The notes: a model not told the origin generated them from the letters alone. A stretch of DNA of 64,000 nucleotides from an uncultured bacterium (GCA_949298805.1 CASFXY010000007.1:1-64000); one strand, 5' to 3'; shown: positions 8,493 to 18,000, counted from the stretch's first letter. Numbers and translations: made by a program.

Positions 8493-8975
8493 ATGGATAA
8501 CAAAATAAATGAACTTTTAAACAAGCAAATTAACTTTGAATTTTACAGTGCATACTTATACCTTGCAATGTCAACATATTTTAGCGAAATAAATATGGAC
8601 GGATTTGCAAAATTTATGAAAAATCAAGCAAAAGAAGAACTTGAGCATGCGCAAAAAATTTATGACTTTTTGCTTTTAAGAAATGAGAAAATCACATATC
8701 AAAGAATAGAAGCACCCGACACAGACTGGGTAAACACACAAGACGTATTGGAAGATGCGATAGAACATGAGAAAACGATTAGTGCAAAGATTAACGAATT
8801 ATATAAAAGCGCAAAAGAATATGATGATTTTGCTACAATGAATTTTCTAAACTGGTTTATAGAAGAACAATTGGAAGAAGAAGAAAAATTTCGTATTTTA
8901 AAAGAAAAAATAAAAGCTTTTGATGAGTGTAGCTGCACGCTTGAAGCAATGGACAGAGAACTGAATAAAGAATAA
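8493..8975 (+). CDS. ftnA: Ferritin (FtnA-type iron storage protein)
   Basis: A 160-residue non-haem ferritin that oxidises Fe(II) and stores Fe(III) in a 24-mer. Ferroxidase residues can be placed with a one-residue offset from E. coli FtnA: Glu16, Glu49, His52, Glu93 and Gln126. The start at 8493 has a strong GAGGGGG site. An in-frame ATG at 8427 lies inside dfx and is not credible. It forms an operon with dfx and ends at a hairpin terminator. The pairing suggests a shared oxidative/iron response. Confidence 0.96.
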   Translation: MDNKINELLNKQINFEFYSAYLYLAMSTYFSEINMDGFAKFMKNQAKEELEHAQKIYDFLLLRNEKITYQRIEAPDTDWVNTQDVLEDAIEHEKTISAKINELYKSAKEYDDFATMNFLNWFIEEQLEEEEKFRILKEKIKAFDECSCTLEAMDRELNKE

Positions 8976-8977
8976 CA

Positions 8978-9003
8978 AACGGGGCAATTGCCCCGTTTTA
9001 TAT
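8978..9003 (+). terminator. Bidirectional terminator between ftnA and nth
   Basis: AACGGGGCAATTGCCCCGTT-type palindrome (8978-8998), followed on the plus strand by TTTTATATATTTTTT. It can serve ftnA, and less well nth from the other side. Confidence 0.85.
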
Positions 9004-9651
9004 ATTTTTTTTACAAAATTTTTTTATAGAACATCTTTCACATAGAGGTTTTTGCGCCTTACATACATTTTGCCCGTGAGTTACAAGAAGCGTATTAAAA
9101 TCAATCCAATACTTTTTTGGTAATTTTTCTCGAAGTGCAAACTCAGTTTCATCAGGGCTTTTTGTTTTTACATATCCTAAGCGATTTGAAATTCTATGCA
9201 CATGAACATCTACGCAAATTGCAGGTTTATTAAAACCTTTAGTTAAAACCAAATTTGCTGTTTTTCTGCCTACACCTTTAAATTTCACTAATTCCTCTAT
9301 GGTATCAGGCACTTTTGAATTATACTTTTCAACAATTTCTCGGGATAAATCTATTATTTGACAAGCCTTGTTTTGATAAAAACCGACAGGATAAATTGCT
9401 TCGGAAAGTTTTTTAATATCAAGATTCATAATTTCCTTTGGAGTTCTACCAAGCTCAAGCATACGCATAGCGGCAGGATAGGTAGTCTTATCGTTCGTCC
9501 TAAGGCTTAAAATACAGCATATCAAGACAAGATAGGGATCATTGACATTTTCCATAAATTCAACAAATTCAGTTCTTTGAACCGCATTTGTCTTATTATC
9601 ATTTTTTAGATTTTTAACAATGTTATCAATATCCATTTTGGCAGCTTGCAT
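8998..9651 (-). CDS. nth: Endonuclease III (DNA glycosylase/AP lyase)
   Basis: Removes oxidised pyrimidines in base excision repair. The helix-hairpin-helix motif 'FKGVGRKTANLV' contains catalytic Lys130, and Asp148 lies in 'CVDVHVHR'. The [4Fe-4S] loop is complete: Cys197, Cys204, Cys207, Cys213 (C-x6-C-x2-C-x5-C). Two starts are possible, 9651 or 9636 (MDIDN); neither has a clear Shine-Dalgarno sequence. If 9651 is used, its codon overlaps the -35 box of divergent trxA. Confidence 0.95.
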   Translation of the reverse strand: MQAAKMDIDNIVKNLKNDNKTNAVQRTEFVEFMENVNDPYLVLICCILSLRTNDKTTYPAAMRMLELGRTPKEIMNLDIKKLSEAIYPVGFYQNKACQIIDLSREIVEKYNSKVPDTIEELVKFKGVGRKTANLVLTKGFNKPAICVDVHVHRISNRLGYVKTKSPDETEFALREKLPKKYWIDFNTLLVTHGQNVCKAQKPLCERCSIKKFCKKNI

Positions 9652-9674
9652 ATAATAATAATTATGATTATAAT
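9646..9674 (+). promoter_or_regulatory. Sigma70-type promoter of trxA
   Basis: TTGCAT (9646-9651), exactly 17 bases, then TATAAT (9669-9674), 24 bases ahead of the trxA ATG. The same ATTATAAT also contains a minus-strand TATAAT (9667-9672) suited to nth, so the two promoters overlap. Confidence 0.7.
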
Positions 9675-9698
9675 ACGTAAAAAAGGAGAATACAAACT

Positions 9699-10022
9699 AT
9701 GAGTAACGCAAAAGACATAACCGATGCAACTTTTGAAACTGAGGTTTTAAAAAGCGAAAGTCTTACGTTGGTAGATTTTTGGGCACCATGGTGCGGTCCT
9801 TGCAGGAAAATGGGTCCGCTTTTAGATGAAATTGCCTCTGAATTTGAAGGAAAATTAAAAGTTGTTAAAATTAATACAGATGAAAACCTAAAAACAGCAA
9901 AAGAATATCAAATAAGCGGCCTGCCAAGCTTGTTGTTATTTAAAAACGGCGAAGCAAAAGAAATTATGGTCGGTTTAATGCCAAAATCAGCAATTATTTC
10001 TAACATTGAAAAACTTTTATAA
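9699..10022 (+). CDS. trxA: Thioredoxin
   Basis: A 107-residue single-domain thioredoxin, the general protein disulfide reductant. The active site WCGPC is at residues 31-35 and the cis-proline is Pro76 ('GLPSLLLF'). The ribosome site AAGGAG lies upstream and a strong promoter precedes it. The neighbourhood of dfx, ftnA and nth suggests an oxidative-damage context, but trxA has its own promoter and terminator. Confidence 0.97.
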   Translation: MSNAKDITDATFETEVLKSESLTLVDFWAPWCGPCRKMGPLLDEIASEFEGKLKVVKINTDENLKTAKEYQISGLPSLLLFKNGEAKEIMVGLMPKSAIISNIEKLL

Positions 10023-10026
10023 AACT

Positions 10027-10054
10027 AACGCCTCTAAAAAGAGGCGTTTTTTAT
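10027..10054 (+). terminator. Intrinsic terminator of trxA
   Basis: Stem AACGCCTC/GAGGCGTT (10027-10034 with 10041-10048), six-base loop, followed by TTTTTT. Confidence 0.85.
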
Positions 10055-12282
10055 TATTTTAAAAATGTTGTTTTATAATTTGGGATTTCAAATTCTCTTT
10101 TATCAGCATCAAGTCTTGCAAAATTCTCATATATTTCCAGAGATTTTTCTTTTGATTTGTTGACATAATCTTGACTCAAATACTTCTTATAAGTTTCATT
10201 TAAATCACCGCTATAGTTACCCAAAACTTTTGCAAAATCAGAAAGTTCCGCTCTGTTTGCACCTCCCGCATAAGCCTTGGTTTTTGCATCTGTTCCGGAT
10301 GGACGTATTTCGACAAATTTGTCTTGAAAATCAAGATACGTGCCATCGCCGACAAATTTTACATCCGTTAATTTTGAAAAATCCAGATTTTCAAACGTAG
10401 AATACAATATTTCTTTTATATTTTCAAGCGAGATTTTATTTTCCGCCTTAGCTATCGCAAGTGCAAGGTAAAAAATATCATTTTTGGTTCGCATATTTTC
10501 ACCTTTAAGCTTAGCTTCTTTTAATTTTTCAATATTCGGCTCTGATTCGTTATAATATGCAATATCTTCTCTTACATCAAATCTTGCAACGATATTATTC
10601 TTGATGTATACATTATTTAAATTTTCCCACAAAGAAGTTTTAAGACCGGCAACAAGTGCTGAAGTCACAATGATTGCCTCTGTTGCACTTTTTTCTCTCA
10701 TTGCAAGGGCACATCTGCCCCCCAAGGATTTAATAAGTTCTTCAGAACCTATAATCATTCCTCCGGACTCCTCGCCGCCAAAAATCATTCTTGGCGAATT
10801 ACCAAGTAAAATTGTTTTGCCAAAAATATCGGTAATTTTGATATCTTGCACACCTTTTTCAATTTGATATTCAATTTTTTTTGTTGCATTTGCAATTTCC
10901 TTAAAGCCGACAGGAGTATTAATTACTTCAATACCGTTATTTTTTGCCCATTCATCCCAAGTTTTTGAACTTGCAGTTGTTTTCACGATAAAACGTTTAT
11001 GTTTATCAAAAATATTATTATCTTTAAGTAAATGAACCCAAAAATCCATTATCATCAAAAAAGCTTGGTTTGCACTAAAAACACATAAAATGCGTTCATC
11101 GTCAAGTTTTACCGTATCTACTCCGACAGCTTTTACACAATCTTGCTTTTTAATATCTTCCAATTGAACAACGCTCAGCCTGTCATGGTCAGGGTCAGTT
11201 ATAAGGCAAACAGTACCGATAGGGTATTTTTTTAATTTTTCATCATATTTCAATGACTCGATAACAGGAAAATATTCCTTGCCGTTTTTATCTTTTGCGC
11301 TAACAGTAATATCAAGCGACCAATCATAAAATTTTCCGTCTTTTATATCCTTGCCGATAGAATGAAAAAAAGGGTCTTCTTGAATATTTAACCATTCAAA
11401 ATTATTTTCAAGCCCTAGTTTAGCCAAAATTTTGCTCAACGTGTTGTAAGCAGCGCCGCCGACGGCATCTATAACTATTTTTTTATCAAATTTTTTAATA
11501 AGTTCTATATTCTTTTGGTTTGCAACCCCGTTTTTTAAATACTCGACATATAAATCAATTCCATTGTTAAGCTTATCCATTGTTTTTTCGTCAATTAAAT
11601 CATTTTGTGACGATTCAAATTCAATACTATATTGCCCTTTTTGTTCTACTGTATCCAAAACCTGTTCAATTTTATTAACAAACTCCATACTCTCGTCCGG
11701 CAGAAATTGAGAGCCTTGATTATTCAAATCCTTTGTTGCATTTTTAACACTGATACCATGGGAACTTGTAATATATTCTGCGCCGACCAAATCCAGCTTA
11801 AATGCTAAAAATGATGCAAGCCATATAGGTATTGTTTGGCGATTAACCGGCGTTAAGGTTCTAATGCCGAGGGCACTTTGAATACGAGCAATAATGTCAA
11901 GATATGTTTTTGAATTGTAACGAACTTCGCAGCCAACAAGCTTAACAAGTTCATCATTCGGGTATTTTTCTTTCAAAACAAGAGCTTTTGCAAGCGTTGC
12001 AAGGGTTATGCCTATTGTATTAATGGGAAATCTTGTATCATGAGGGTATACAATATTTTGTGGACCCCTAATGCCTGCGGTTGAGACCATAGCCTCTTTT
12101 TTATACGCTTCAAACCATTTTTTAAGTTCCAGCTTGTCCACAATTTCTTTTGTAAGAGTAAAAGTAAATTTATTTTTATCACAATAATCAAAAATTTTAT
12201 CTTGTTTAATATTTTGGGGGGTGTTATTTTCAACACCTTCTAACAACATTTTTTCAAGTTGTGATATATTTTCTTTGCTCAT
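10054..12282 (-). CDS. Phosphohexomutase (phosphoglucomutase/phosphomannomutase family), extended
   Basis: Interconverts hexose 1- and 6-phosphates for glycogen or cell-envelope sugar synthesis. All four family landmarks are visible: 'STAGIRG' (67-73), the phosphoserine loop 'TSSHGISVKN' (172-181; usual TASHNP), a metal-binding loop DPDHDR (363-368; usual DGDGDR), the sugar loop GGEESGG (502-508) and the phosphate-binding RPSGT (660-664). At 742 residues it is clearly longer than the usual 450-580, with extra sequence mainly between the Ser and metal loops. GGAG before the ATG supports the start. Substrate preference cannot be read. Confidence 0.9.
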   Translation of the reverse strand: MSKENISQLEKMLLEGVENNTPQNIKQDKIFDYCDKNKFTFTLTKEIVDKLELKKWFEAYKKEAMVSTAGIRGPQNIVYPHDTRFPINTIGITLATLAKALVLKEKYPNDELVKLVGCEVRYNSKTYLDIIARIQSALGIRTLTPVNRQTIPIWLASFLAFKLDLVGAEYITSSHGISVKNATKDLNNQGSQFLPDESMEFVNKIEQVLDTVEQKGQYSIEFESSQNDLIDEKTMDKLNNGIDLYVEYLKNGVANQKNIELIKKFDKKIVIDAVGGAAYNTLSKILAKLGLENNFEWLNIQEDPFFHSIGKDIKDGKFYDWSLDITVSAKDKNGKEYFPVIESLKYDEKLKKYPIGTVCLITDPDHDRLSVVQLEDIKKQDCVKAVGVDTVKLDDERILCVFSANQAFLMIMDFWVHLLKDNNIFDKHKRFIVKTTASSKTWDEWAKNNGIEVINTPVGFKEIANATKKIEYQIEKGVQDIKITDIFGKTILLGNSPRMIFGGEESGGMIIGSEELIKSLGGRCALAMREKSATEAIIVTSALVAGLKTSLWENLNNVYIKNNIVARFDVREDIAYYNESEPNIEKLKEAKLKGENMRTKNDIFYLALAIAKAENKISLENIKEILYSTFENLDFSKLTDVKFVGDGTYLDFQDKFVEIRPSGTDAKTKAYAGGANRAELSDFAKVLGNYSGDLNETYKKYLSQDYVNKSKEKSLEIYENFARLDADKREFEIPNYKTTFLK

Positions 12283-12337
12283 AAAAACTCCTTTAAAAAA
12301 AATATTTTGTTAAAACCATTTTAACATAAAATTATTT

Positions 12338-14620
12338 TTATGCCTTTTGAGCCTTTTTCTTTTCCTGATCTTGAACCTTTTGAGAAATTGTCTTTTTACC
12401 CGTTATTTTAGACATAAATCTGAAATATTTACCCCAAAAATCATCTCTTTGAAGATTTTGCCTGTCATGTTCTTCTATTTGCGCCCTTGTCATCTTGCGC
12501 GTAGGAACACCGATTGATTTACGTATCAGATTTTCGTTTGTAAATTCAGTTGCAGCGGCAACCGCACCTGCACCAAGTAAACTGCCGTGGTATGCTGCCT
12601 CAAATACTGAATTAAACAAATTCATAAGCAAGGCATTGAAGAAGAAATTTGAAACCTTGTGCATAACCCTTTCTTTTGCAACAGTATTTGCACCTTCCAC
12701 ATCCTTACCTTCGGATGTTATTAATACTTCATTTCTATAGTCATTAACAAAGAAATAACTTGCTATCAAGGTAACAAAAGGTCTTGAAATTGCTGCAAGA
12801 GAAGAATTTTTATATGTTGATTTTCCTGTCTTATTTTCGGCAGCCAGCAATACTTTTCTTTTAATAAAATTATTAAATTCATCAATATTCATATCTCCCG
12901 CTTTAAGCTTGCTTTCTGCTTTATGGTAAACTTTGTAAAGCCCCATTATATCTTGAGAAGTAACTTTTGAAAGGTCTTTTGAGGCCTCTTTTTCAAAAGC
13001 GGTACGAAGGATTTTTACCGGAAATCTGACAACACCCCACAAAAAACCGAACGGATAAGTAATAGCTTTAATAAGCGGGGCTATAATTTTTCTGTCAATT
13101 TTTCCAAGTTTTATCATCTCAACTTGTTTGCCATCAATATTTTGGACTGCACGCGTATACTTTTCAGACTCAAGAGCTTTTGTAAATTCTTGGGCGCAAT
13201 CCTTCAGTCCATAGCCATCGGAAATATTCTTGAACATTTTATCAACTTCTTTTGAAGGAACCCAAAAATCTTTTTTGGTAAGCAAATCGTATGCATCATC
13301 CATACCTGACCTTATATTTTTCAAAAAAGAGTTAAATTTTTCACTTCTGCACCTTGCAAAACAAACCGTTAAACCGGCAACGAGAAACACGCCGATTGCC
13401 CTTAGAACATTTTGAAGATTTAAAGGAGAATAATCCTGACCATTTTTATCTTTTTGTTTTCCCTTAAATTGTGTAACCGTATCAGACTTTTTTGTATCTG
13501 ATACGGTTGAAAACCTGCTAAAAACTTCCGGCAAATCAGTATTTATATTTTGATTGCTGCTATGTTTTTGTTTTTTTATTTCTTTTTCATGCTTATGATA
13601 GGCAAAATCCTTTGCTTCTTCAGGGCTTAAGGGATGTAGGGGCATGCCATTGAGCAATCTTGACAACACTTCTGAAATAAGAGTTGTGCCTGTAATTGTA
13701 AACAGTGCTATATATTTATTTGCATTTGCATACTTAGATAATGCGCCCAAAGTTAAAAATGTCATCCCTGCGCTCATTAATATTCTTGAGCCTTCCTGCT
13801 TAAGTCGTTTATTTTGTGATTTTTTTGCAAGTTCGTCATTATCATTTTGCATTCTTGAAATATTATAAAAATCAATCCCTGCCATAACAGAGCTTACAGC
13901 CCCTGTGCACAGTCTGTTAAATGTTCTTTCGTCTGCAGTTTTATAGTTACCTTTTATACTGCTTGCAGCATGCACTAAATTCTCTACTATTGTTTTTTGA
14001 GAATCCGATACAATTGCACTGTCTGCCGACATGCCAACTTCTGATATTTTTCTTCCAAGAGTATTTTTTATTTTTTGCGCAGTTTTTTCATCCTTTGCTA
14101 AATCTGAAAATGCCCCCTGCATAATACAAAAAATTTCTTCTGCTTTTAATAAATTAGCTCTGTTTGCCAACACTTTATTGTTTTTCAGTACACGAGAAGC
14201 AAAATCCGAAATGGCGGGAATTTTCTTTATATTCGAAAGCCCTTCCAATGACCAACAGGCAATATCCAGCCATAAATCCTTAAACGGATAAAGTGCACTT
14301 TTTATAAATTTCGGCAAGATACCGTCTTCCACAAAAGTTACTCCGCCGTTTTTATCAAAAATTATTCTCTTATTAAAATCAAAGACTTTAGAGCTCAAAA
14401 CCCTGAGCTCATCTTCCATTTTTGTAAACTCATCGCCAAACAGCCTGTTTAGATGGTCTTTTCTTATATCGTAATCACAAAAATGAGCAGAACTCTTTGT
14501 AAGTTTTTTACCAACATCTGCGAGTGCAGAGCCAAAACCCGTAAAAGCAACTTGCTTATCAAAAGGGTAATAATTTTTAACACCTCTATTATTATTTATA
14601 TTATTTATTTTTAAATTCAT
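12338..14620 (-). CDS. Large lineage-specific membrane protein, FTG motif type
   Basis: I do not recognise a named family. The 760-residue protein has an Asn-rich N-terminus followed by VAFTGFG (24-30), then a long soluble helical region. Hydrophobic segments lie at about 280-298, 302-320 and 405-423, with further ones near 520, 620 and 670-700. A second short motif, TQFKGKQ, is at 383-389 next to a polar linker. The C-terminus is highly charged. The gene at 49332-51344 shares the near-N-terminal FTG at the same distance and a related internal VSFTGGG segment, so the two look like members of one lineage-specific group. It follows nothing in an operon and is divergent from the histidine kinase gene. 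Confidence 0.8.
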   Translation of the reverse strand: MNLKINNINNNRGVKNYYPFDKQVAFTGFGSALADVGKKLTKSSAHFCDYDIRKDHLNRLFGDEFTKMEDELRVLSSKVFDFNKRIIFDKNGGVTFVEDGILPKFIKSALYPFKDLWLDIACWSLEGLSNIKKIPAISDFASRVLKNNKVLANRANLLKAEEIFCIMQGAFSDLAKDEKTAQKIKNTLGRKISEVGMSADSAIVSDSQKTIVENLVHAASSIKGNYKTADERTFNRLCTGAVSSVMAGIDFYNISRMQNDNDELAKKSQNKRLKQEGSRILMSAGMTFLTLGALSKYANANKYIALFTITGTTLISEVLSRLLNGMPLHPLSPEEAKDFAYHKHEKEIKKQKHSSNQNINTDLPEVFSRFSTVSDTKKSDTVTQFKGKQKDKNGQDYSPLNLQNVLRAIGVFLVAGLTVCFARCRSEKFNSFLKNIRSGMDDAYDLLTKKDFWVPSKEVDKMFKNISDGYGLKDCAQEFTKALESEKYTRAVQNIDGKQVEMIKLGKIDRKIIAPLIKAITYPFGFLWGVVRFPVKILRTAFEKEASKDLSKVTSQDIMGLYKVYHKAESKLKAGDMNIDEFNNFIKRKVLLAAENKTGKSTYKNSSLAAISRPFVTLIASYFFVNDYRNEVLITSEGKDVEGANTVAKERVMHKVSNFFFNALLMNLFNSVFEAAYHGSLLGAGAVAAATEFTNENLIRKSIGVPTRKMTRAQIEEHDRQNLQRDDFWGKYFRFMSKITGKKTISQKVQDQEKKKAQKA

Positions 14621-14789
14621 TTTTACTCTTGTGTCTGCTGCATCTAACGTGTATAAATATATTTTATAATATCAAACTCGTACACTGAAAATATAAAACA
14701 CATAAAAAAAAGCGTTTGCCTTTTTTTAAAGAAATTTATATTTTTGTAAAAAATTTGTCCGAAGCGAATAAATAATTTATCCTGTAAGT

Positions 14790-16343
14790 ATGGAAGTTTG
14801 TGGGAAAATAGTACTTGTAGATGACGAAATTATGGTAACAAAGACCCTTTCGACCCTATTAAAACTCGAAGGGCTCAAGGACACAATTGCCTTTAATGAT
14901 CCGTTGGAAGCATTGGAATTTTTAAAAGACAACACTTGCGAACTTATAATTTCGGATTTTATTATGCCAAAAATGGAAGGGATTGAATTTTTGGCATGCG
15001 CAAAAAAACTACCCTCTCAAGAAGATACAACTCAAATTCTTTTAACGGGATACGCAGATAAAGAAAACGCAATAAAAGCAATAAACGAAGTAGGAATTTT
15101 CAAGTATATTGAAAAACCATGGAATAACGATGATTTAATTTTAAATATTAAAAATGCAATTGAGCGCACAAATTTAAAAAGAGCTTTAAAAGAAAAAATA
15201 ATCCAGCTGAAGAAAGCTAACGACGAGCTTGAAGAATACTCCAAAAACCTTGAAACATTAGTACAAAAAAGGTCAAAAGAGCTTTATGAAAGCAGAGAAA
15301 AGCTCAATGCAATTTTTACAAATTGTGCCGATGGCATAGTTACTTTTAAAAAAGACTGCTTAATCAATACCCTAAATCAAGCAGCTTGCGAACTATTCGG
15401 CACAAATGAAAAAGATTTGCTAAATAAAAATTTTTTCGAACTTATTATAAATGAAAAAAATCAAAAGCTTGAAAACCCTTTCCGTGCGCAAAAACCAATA
15501 TTCCTAAGAGATTTTAGTCTTATAAATTACACAAGTAACACAAAAACACCAATAGAAATAAGCCTTGCAAAAATTGAAAATGACAAAGATACTTTTGTCG
15601 TGGCAGTCATCAGAAATGTATCTTACCAAAAGGAAAATGAAAGACTGCGCGATGATTTTATAGCAACTTTAACCCATGATTTAAGAACTCCGCTTCTTGC
15701 TGCAATAAGCGGACTTGATTTTATTCTCAACGGCACACTTGGAGAAATAAGCGAGAAACAACGAGAGCTTATTTTTGCAATGAAAAAAAGTAATGAAGAT
15801 ATGCTCGGATTAACCAATGCACTGCTTGAAGTGTACAGATACGAAGCAGGTAAGATATTTTTATGCAAAACAAGATTTTGCATAAATAATCTTATAAAAG
15901 AATGTGCAAAAGAATTGGAAATGCTTTTTAAACAGAATAATACCGAAATCGCATTTGATTTTGACAGTGAAGAACTTTACATAAATGCGGATAAAAACGA
16001 AATACGCAGGGTAATTTTAAATCTACTTGGCAATGCGGTAAAACATGGCGGGGAAAATACAAAAGTTATTATAAAAAGCACAAAAACAGGAAAGGATGCT
16101 CAGATAAGTGTCAAGGATAATGGCATAGGCTTGAGCGAAGATGATAGAAAAAAACTTTTTAAAAGATTTTCTCAAGGTACAAGCAAGAAAAGGTCTTGCT
16201 CGACAGGTCTGGGGCTATATTTATCAAGAAGAATTGTAGAAGCGCACAACGGCACAATTTGGGTTGATAGTGAAATTAATAAAGGGTCAAATTTTATATT
16301 CAATTTGAAAAATGCCGCACTTGAAGATAAGGTTTTATTATGA
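14790..16343 (+). CDS. Hybrid REC-PAS-histidine kinase
   Basis: A cytoplasmic sensor kinase with its receiver at the N-terminus. Receiver domain: residues 5-125, acidic pair Asp11-Asp12, phospho-acceptor Asp56, Lys109-Pro110. A coiled coil follows (about 128-172), then a PAS domain (about 173-280). The kinase core has H-box 'THDLRTPLL' with His296, N-box 'NLLGNAVKHG' with Asn415, DNGIG (443-447) and GLGL (473-476). No membrane segment is present, so the signal is intracellular or comes through another protein. The stop overlaps the next start (ATGA), so it is translationally coupled to the NarL-type regulator. Confidence 0.95.
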   Translation: MEVCGKIVLVDDEIMVTKTLSTLLKLEGLKDTIAFNDPLEALEFLKDNTCELIISDFIMPKMEGIEFLACAKKLPSQEDTTQILLTGYADKENAIKAINEVGIFKYIEKPWNNDDLILNIKNAIERTNLKRALKEKIIQLKKANDELEEYSKNLETLVQKRSKELYESREKLNAIFTNCADGIVTFKKDCLINTLNQAACELFGTNEKDLLNKNFFELIINEKNQKLENPFRAQKPIFLRDFSLINYTSNTKTPIEISLAKIENDKDTFVVAVIRNVSYQKENERLRDDFIATLTHDLRTPLLAAISGLDFILNGTLGEISEKQRELIFAMKKSNEDMLGLTNALLEVYRYEAGKIFLCKTRFCINNLIKECAKELEMLFKQNNTEIAFDFDSEELYINADKNEIRRVILNLLGNAVKHGGENTKVIIKSTKTGKDAQISVKDNGIGLSEDDRKKLFKRFSQGTSKKRSCSTGLGLYLSRRIVEAHNGTIWVDSEINKGSNFIFNLKNAALEDKVLL

Positions 16344-17017
16344 GTAAAGATAGGATAAAAATTTTAATTGTTGAAGACCATTTAGTAGCAAGAATGGGAA
16401 TTGCAATAGTAATAGAAAATACACCCCAATTTGAACTTTTAGGACAAGCTCAGGATGGACAAGAAGGTGTCAGTCTTGCATTAAAGTTAAATCCCGATGT
16501 TATTTTAATGGATATAGGCTTACCAAAAATTGACGGCATTGAAGCAACAAAAAGAATTAAAGAATCCGGACTTGCATCTTCGGTTCTTATGTTTACATCA
16601 AGGGACAGCAATGAGGATGTTTTTGCAGCATTAAAAGCCGGTGCCGACGGATATATTATGAAAGGTTCAAACGAACAAACTCTTATTAATGCAATAGAAG
16701 CCGTAAGTCAAAAGGCGGGTTGGCTTGACCCTCAAATAGCAAGAATAGTCTTGTCGGGTATTAACGAACAAAAAGAAGTTCAAAGTAAAACAGATAAAAC
16801 AAATGTTACCAATAATAAATATGGCCTCACCAAAAAAGAGCTTGAAGTTCTTTCTCTTATAGTAGAAGGACTTTCCAATCAGGAAATTGCTCAAAAACTT
16901 GTAGTAACACTTTCGACAACAAAAGCACATGTACACAGTATTTTGCAAAAACTTTATCTTTCAGACAGAACAAAAGCTGCAGTAACGGCACTAAAAGAGG
17001 GTCTTGTACAAAGATGA
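16340..17017 (+). CDS. NarL/FixJ-type response regulator
   Basis: A DNA-binding response regulator of 225 residues: receiver with Glu12-Asp13 and phospho-acceptor Asp58, and a C-terminal LuxR-type helix-turn-helix (about 158-222, 'GLSNQEIAQKLVVTLSTTKA'). It is the likely partner of the upstream kinase, since the genes overlap by four bases. It overlaps the following exported-protein gene by four bases as well. Target genes are unknown. Confidence 0.95.
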   Translation: MSKDRIKILIVEDHLVARMGIAIVIENTPQFELLGQAQDGQEGVSLALKLNPDVILMDIGLPKIDGIEATKRIKESGLASSVLMFTSRDSNEDVFAALKAGADGYIMKGSNEQTLINAIEAVSQKAGWLDPQIARIVLSGINEQKEVQSKTDKTNVTNNKYGLTKKELEVLSLIVEGLSNQEIAQKLVVTLSTTKAHVHSILQKLYLSDRTKAAVTALKEGLVQR

Positions 17018-17967
17018 AAAGATGCATCCAAATATTATTAATTATCTTTTTAATCTGTTGCACACAAAGTACATACGCCTTTAAATTACACAATCCGTTT
17101 TCAAAAAAAGCAAAACAGGAAACGGAAAAAATGGTTCAAACAAAAGAGGAATGGGAAGAAAAAGCAAAAAATGTAAACATAGAAGACAGAAAAATATCCC
17201 CATATCAAAGACCGCAGCAAAAAGACTTTAAACCAAAAACACCGCCGTCGACAAAATTTATAAAGTATAATGTTGCACCGGGAGGCAGAGAAGTAAATTT
17301 TTCGGACATAAAAAATAAACTTGAACTAAGGAGTCAAGGGGTTTTTGACAGACAACTTAAATATATGGCCTATGGAAAATATTACTACTCTCCTGTCTAT
17401 AATCAAATATCAAGCGACATATATGTGCAAAAATTAAAAAGCGGTTTGACAAGAATGAATAAAGCGCTTGGCGCAAATGTATTAAACACAAAAAGCACCC
17501 TTGCTATATCAAGCGGCGAGAAAGAATTTAAAAATAATCTTTTTTCAACACTTACAATAGTTGATTTTTCAACAGATTCAAAAAAACTTTTAGTAAAAGA
17601 AAAAATAGGCTCAAGCGTAGAAGGCATATTCAGAAACTATGTTTGGATTTATTTTATGCAGGGTGATGAAATCGAATGGTTTGCAATAAGATTTACTAAT
17701 TTAAACGAAGCAATTAAAAGATATCATGCAAAAACAGGCTTGGCGCTTGACAACTACAGATGGGATATAAAACCTCTGGGATTTAGCAAAGACAACCCCG
17801 AAGTTGTTGTCTCGGAAGCTTTTGCTTGGGATAAAAATAAAAAACAAATTTTTCTTGGCTTATGGGCAATAGATTGCACGGATGCCTCTGTCAGCCTTGT
17901 ATCCAAAAATCCAACCCCTGTGGAAATTTCTGCAAACGGAGTAATAGTAAAAGAATTTTTACCATAG
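17014..17967 (+). CDS. Exported protein of unknown function, in a two-component operon
   Basis: I do not recognise this 317-residue protein. It begins with a clear signal peptide (basic MKR, hydrophobic core, predicted cut after 'TQSTYA'). A charged linker rich in Lys, Pro and Gln follows (25-95). The rest is a soluble, probably beta-rich domain with many aromatic residues (for example 'RNYVWIYFMQGDEIEWFAIRF' region near 210-230). The four-base overlap with the response regulator means all three genes are co-translated, suggesting it is a cell-envelope sensor, partner or output of that pathway. Function is not known. Confidence 0.85.
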   Translation: MKRCIQILLIIFLICCTQSTYAFKLHNPFSKKAKQETEKMVQTKEEWEEKAKNVNIEDRKISPYQRPQQKDFKPKTPPSTKFIKYNVAPGGREVNFSDIKNKLELRSQGVFDRQLKYMAYGKYYYSPVYNQISSDIYVQKLKSGLTRMNKALGANVLNTKSTLAISSGEKEFKNNLFSTLTIVDFSTDSKKLLVKEKIGSSVEGIFRNYVWIYFMQGDEIEWFAIRFTNLNEAIKRYHAKTGLALDNYRWDIKPLGFSKDNPEVVVSEAFAWDKNKKQIFLGLWAIDCTDASVSLVSKNPTPVEISANGVIVKEFLP

Positions 17968-17973
17968 ACACTA

Positions 17974-18000
17974 TTGAAAAACTAAAAAATATGCTATAAT
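17974..18000 (+). promoter_or_regulatory. Extended -10 promoter of the SprA-like gene
   Basis: TTGAAA (17974-17979), 15-base spacer, then TGCTATAAT, an extended -10 with the TATAAT at 17995-18000. It lies 28 bases before the ATG at 18028. Confidence 0.65.

Noticed and set aside
13921-14291. Plus-strand ORFs within the 760-residue gene
   Set aside because: Antisense shadows with Phe/Leu/Ser-rich composition typical of reversed Lys/Glu codons.
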